Made by a program: the position numbers and the translations under genes
In this document: positions 5,565 through 5,774 of the stretch, piece by piece
Position numbering within the stretch: position 1 is the stretch's first letter
Layout of the letters: each line of letters starts with the position of its first letter
The notes under the pieces: model-generated
Seen by the model: only the letters and a program-made list of their open reading frames with translations
Told to the model about the DNA's origin: nothing
Databases searched by the model: none
Assembly (NCBI GenBank): GCA_003132085.1
Contig: PKWO01000576.1
Span: forward strand, 5,239-11,012
Origin: Oxalobacteraceae bacterium
Lineage (GTDB): Bacteria > Pseudomonadota > Gammaproteobacteria > Burkholderiales > Burkholderiaceae_D
Direction of reading: 5' to 3'
Length of the DNA stretch: 5,774 bases

Positions 5565-5774
5565 GGATTTGCGTTTGCCGGGGAATTCGGATTGGTTGCC
5601 GCCGCGCCGGTGGCAGGATCGATCTCGTTGAACTGAAGCTGGCTTGACATATCTGGAATGCCGGCGCTTTGATCCAAAATGCTGACCGCGTTCTTGTAGG
5701 CGTTGAACGCAGCCAGGTCCGTTTGGTACTTCGACGTCGCATCCATGTTCATGCTGGCGTTGTTCGTCAACGCA
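5561..5774 (-). CDS. C-terminal end of an unrecognised phage protein (5' end outside window)
   Basis: The frame is open from the right window edge to a TGA at 5563-5561, giving 70 complete codons. A TTG at 5770 and an ATG at 5750 could serve as starts, but neither has a clear ribosome-binding site and the frame continues upstream, so this is more likely the tail of a longer gene. The visible part has a predicted helix (SKYQTDLAAFNAYKNAVSIL) followed by a polar tail rich in Asn, Pro and Ala (ATNPNSPANANP), typical of a disordered virion-protein C-terminus. Its stop overlaps the acetyltransferase start, placing it in the same transcription unit. No function can be assigned. Confidence 0.7.
   Translation of the reverse strand, partial: ALTNNASMNMDATSKYQTDLAAFNAYKNAVSILDQSAGIPDMSSQLQFNEIDPATGAAATNPNSPANANP

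Noticed and set aside
1..5774. tRNA, CRISPR array, insertion sequence ends, attachment site.
   Set aside because: I saw no cloverleaf with a GTTCRA-type arm, no spaced direct repeats, no transposase and no terminal inverted repeats. The window is almost entirely coding.

Overview
The window reads as part of the late (virion) gene cluster of a tailed phage or prophage, most likely a podovirus of a proteobacterium. The evidence is G+C-rich DNA (roughly 60% by eye), six genes on the minus strand packed with gaps or overlaps under 10 bases, several Ala/Gln/Gly-rich proteins with no housekeeping signature, a phage-type GNAT acetyltransferase, and the 5' part of a very large multidomain protein. 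A betaproteobacterial (Burkholderiales-like) host is plausible from composition and protein style, but this is inference. No integrase, attachment site, capsid, portal or terminase gene is in view, so free phage and prophage cannot be told apart.

All genes run right to left. In transcription order: (1) 5774-5561, C-terminal 70 codons of an unrecognised protein whose start lies outside the window. (2) 5564-5082, a 160-residue GNAT acetyltransferase coupled to gene 1 by an ATGA overlap. (3) 5072-3909, a 387-residue Gly/Ala/Asn-rich protein with a glycine-zipper-like hydrophobic N-terminus. (4) 3906-3343, a 187-residue protein with one strongly hydrophobic segment and an in-frame 12-bp triplicate repeat. 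(5) 3343-2552, a 263-residue Ala/Gln-rich, probably coiled-coil protein. (6) 2552 to beyond base 1, an open frame of at least 850 codons. This last gene has no in-window stop and is easily missed, because the region otherwise shows only shadow frames on both strands.

Gene 6 is the most interesting item. It opens with two 28-residue-spaced AGYS..EI..FL repeats, continues with an Ala/Gly-rich hydrophobic stretch and long polar linkers, and at residues 767-774 carries HEIGEHHG. This matches the HExGxHxG signature seen in zincin-like metallopeptidase domains of very large phage 'polyvalent' proteins. Genes 3-6 form a series of small hydrophobic or helical proteins followed by a giant one, recalling the order of T7 gp14-gp15-gp16, the internal core proteins ejected with the DNA. 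The working model is that genes 3-5 help build an internal core or ejection conduit and that gene 6 is a virion-borne protein delivered to the host. The analogy rests on gene order, size and composition, not on sequence similarity.

Translation appears strongly coupled. Genes 4/5 and 5/6 both overlap by one base as TAATG with a GGGAG ribosome-binding site upstream. Genes 3/4 are two bases apart with AGGAG, and gene 2 has no convincing ribosome-binding site and probably depends on gene 1. No convincing promoter, terminator, tRNA, CRISPR array or insertion sequence was found, and no stretch over 10 bases lacks a gene.
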